NCBI GenBank assembly: GCA_964614795.1
Contig: CAZTME010000023.1
Location: forward strand, 1 to 14,592
Source of the DNA: CAZTME01 sp964614795
GTDB taxonomy: Bacteria > Patescibacteriota > Microgenomatia > UBA1400 > PJMF01
Length of the DNA stretch: 14,592 bases
Direction of reading: 5' to 3'
Shown here piece by piece: positions 14,229 through 14,592 of this stretch. A model generated the notes under the pieces. The model was not told the DNA's origin, did not search any database, and saw nothing but the letters and a program-made list of their open reading frames with translations. Both the position numbers and the translations under genes were made by a program. Position 1 is the first letter of the stretch, and every line of letters begins with the position of its first letter.

Positions 14229-14592
14229 ATGAAAGAACACCCCATACCACAAGACGTGACCGGTTACAAATTTCACATCGTGGGCAACATGACCGTGGGA
14301 CAGTTTTTACAACTGGTGGCTGGAGCGGTATTGGCGTTTATGATTTACTCCACCAATTTATATGACATTATCAAGTGGCCGTTAATGTTGCTGGTTTTTG
14401 GCTTGGGAGCGATGGCGGCTTTTGTACCTATTGCGGAAAGACCGCTCTCTCATTGGATTACCACTTTTATTATGGTGTTGAACAGACCAACCAAGTTTTT
14501 TTGGCGACGCGAGGCGAGAATTCCGGACTACTTCACCTTCGTTTCCAGCTCCAACCAAAAAGTAGTTTTACCAGAAGTAGATCTCACGCCTC
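14229..14592 (+). CDS. PrgI-family T4SS protein, 3'-partial
   Basis: The frame runs from the ATG at 14229 off the right edge, giving 121 complete codons. The N-terminus (MKEHPIPQDVTGYKFHIVG) is followed by two membrane segments, about residues 26-43 and 50-70, then RPLSHWITTFIMVLNRPTKF and an aromatic/basic stretch. This matches the PrgI family: small two-segment inner-membrane proteins, functionally like VirB3, normally encoded just before a VirB4-type ATPase, which I would expect beyond the edge. No Shine-Dalgarno site precedes the ATG. The nearest convincing promoter is at 13957-13987, giving an unusually long leader for this window. Together with the VirB6-like and M23 genes it marks the flanks of a T4SS-like locus. 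Confidence 0.85.
   Translation, partial: MKEHPIPQDVTGYKFHIVGNMTVGQFLQLVAGAVLAFMIYSTNLYDIIKWPLMLLVFGLGAMAAFVPIAERPLSHWITTFIMVLNRPTKFFWRREARIPDYFTFVSSSNQKVVLPEVDLTP

Noticed and set aside
14021..14276. Two overlapping minus-strand frames before and over prgI
   Set aside because: Cys/Phe-rich, mutually overlapping, and running into the PrgI gene on the other strand.

Overview
The window most likely comes from a Candidate Phyla Radiation (Patescibacteria) bacterium, plausibly Microgenomates. This rests on family recognition only: a VirB6/TrbL-like membrane protein, a very large membrane-anchored M23 peptidase and a PrgI-family protein resemble the set seen together in type IV secretion (T4SS)-like loci of these bacteria. 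It also rests on style: AT-rich sequence, almost no Shine-Dalgarno sites, and several genes whose -10 box lies only 5-13 bases before the ATG (leaderless or nearly leaderless transcripts). The genetic code looks standard: TGA closes two genes and is not needed as a sense codon.

Layout. (1) 3-1520 (+): 3' part of a VirB6/TrbL-like polytopic protein, running off the left edge. (2) 1603-6045: a divergent pair of unrecognised genes, a 1001-aa mostly helical protein on minus and a 444-aa acidic protein on plus, sharing a 102-bp promoter region with a perfect 13-bp palindrome. (3) 6074-8144 (+): a ribbon-helix-helix (RHH) DNA-binding domain fused by a long disordered linker to a riboflavin kinase domain, then a DMT/EamA-family permease. 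A perfect 17-bp inverted repeat sits on the promoter of the fusion gene. (4) 8422-13568 (+): a 1389-aa protein with a huge helical N-terminal part, a membrane region and a C-terminal M23 (LytM-type) domain, followed 2 bp later by a 324-aa single-pass membrane-anchored protein. (5) 13569-14228: 660 bp without a convincing gene, holding a 36-bp direct repeat pair, a 9-bp-stem hairpin and a good promoter. (6) 14229-14592 (+): 5' part of a PrgI-family protein, running off the right edge.

How it fits together. VirB6-like, M23 and PrgI proteins would form the inner-membrane channel and wall-opening parts of one T4SS-like envelope machine; a VirB4-type ATPase would be expected just beyond the right edge. 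The four genes at 1603-8144 have no evident place in that machine and look like an inserted accessory block. Its most interesting part is the candidate flavin module: a predicted DNA-binding flavokinase with a likely operator at its own promoter, next to a permease of the superfamily that includes the riboflavin transporter RibN. I infer flavin uptake, trapping as FMN and possibly autoregulation, none of which is proven by sequence alone. The divergent pair has no function I can assign.
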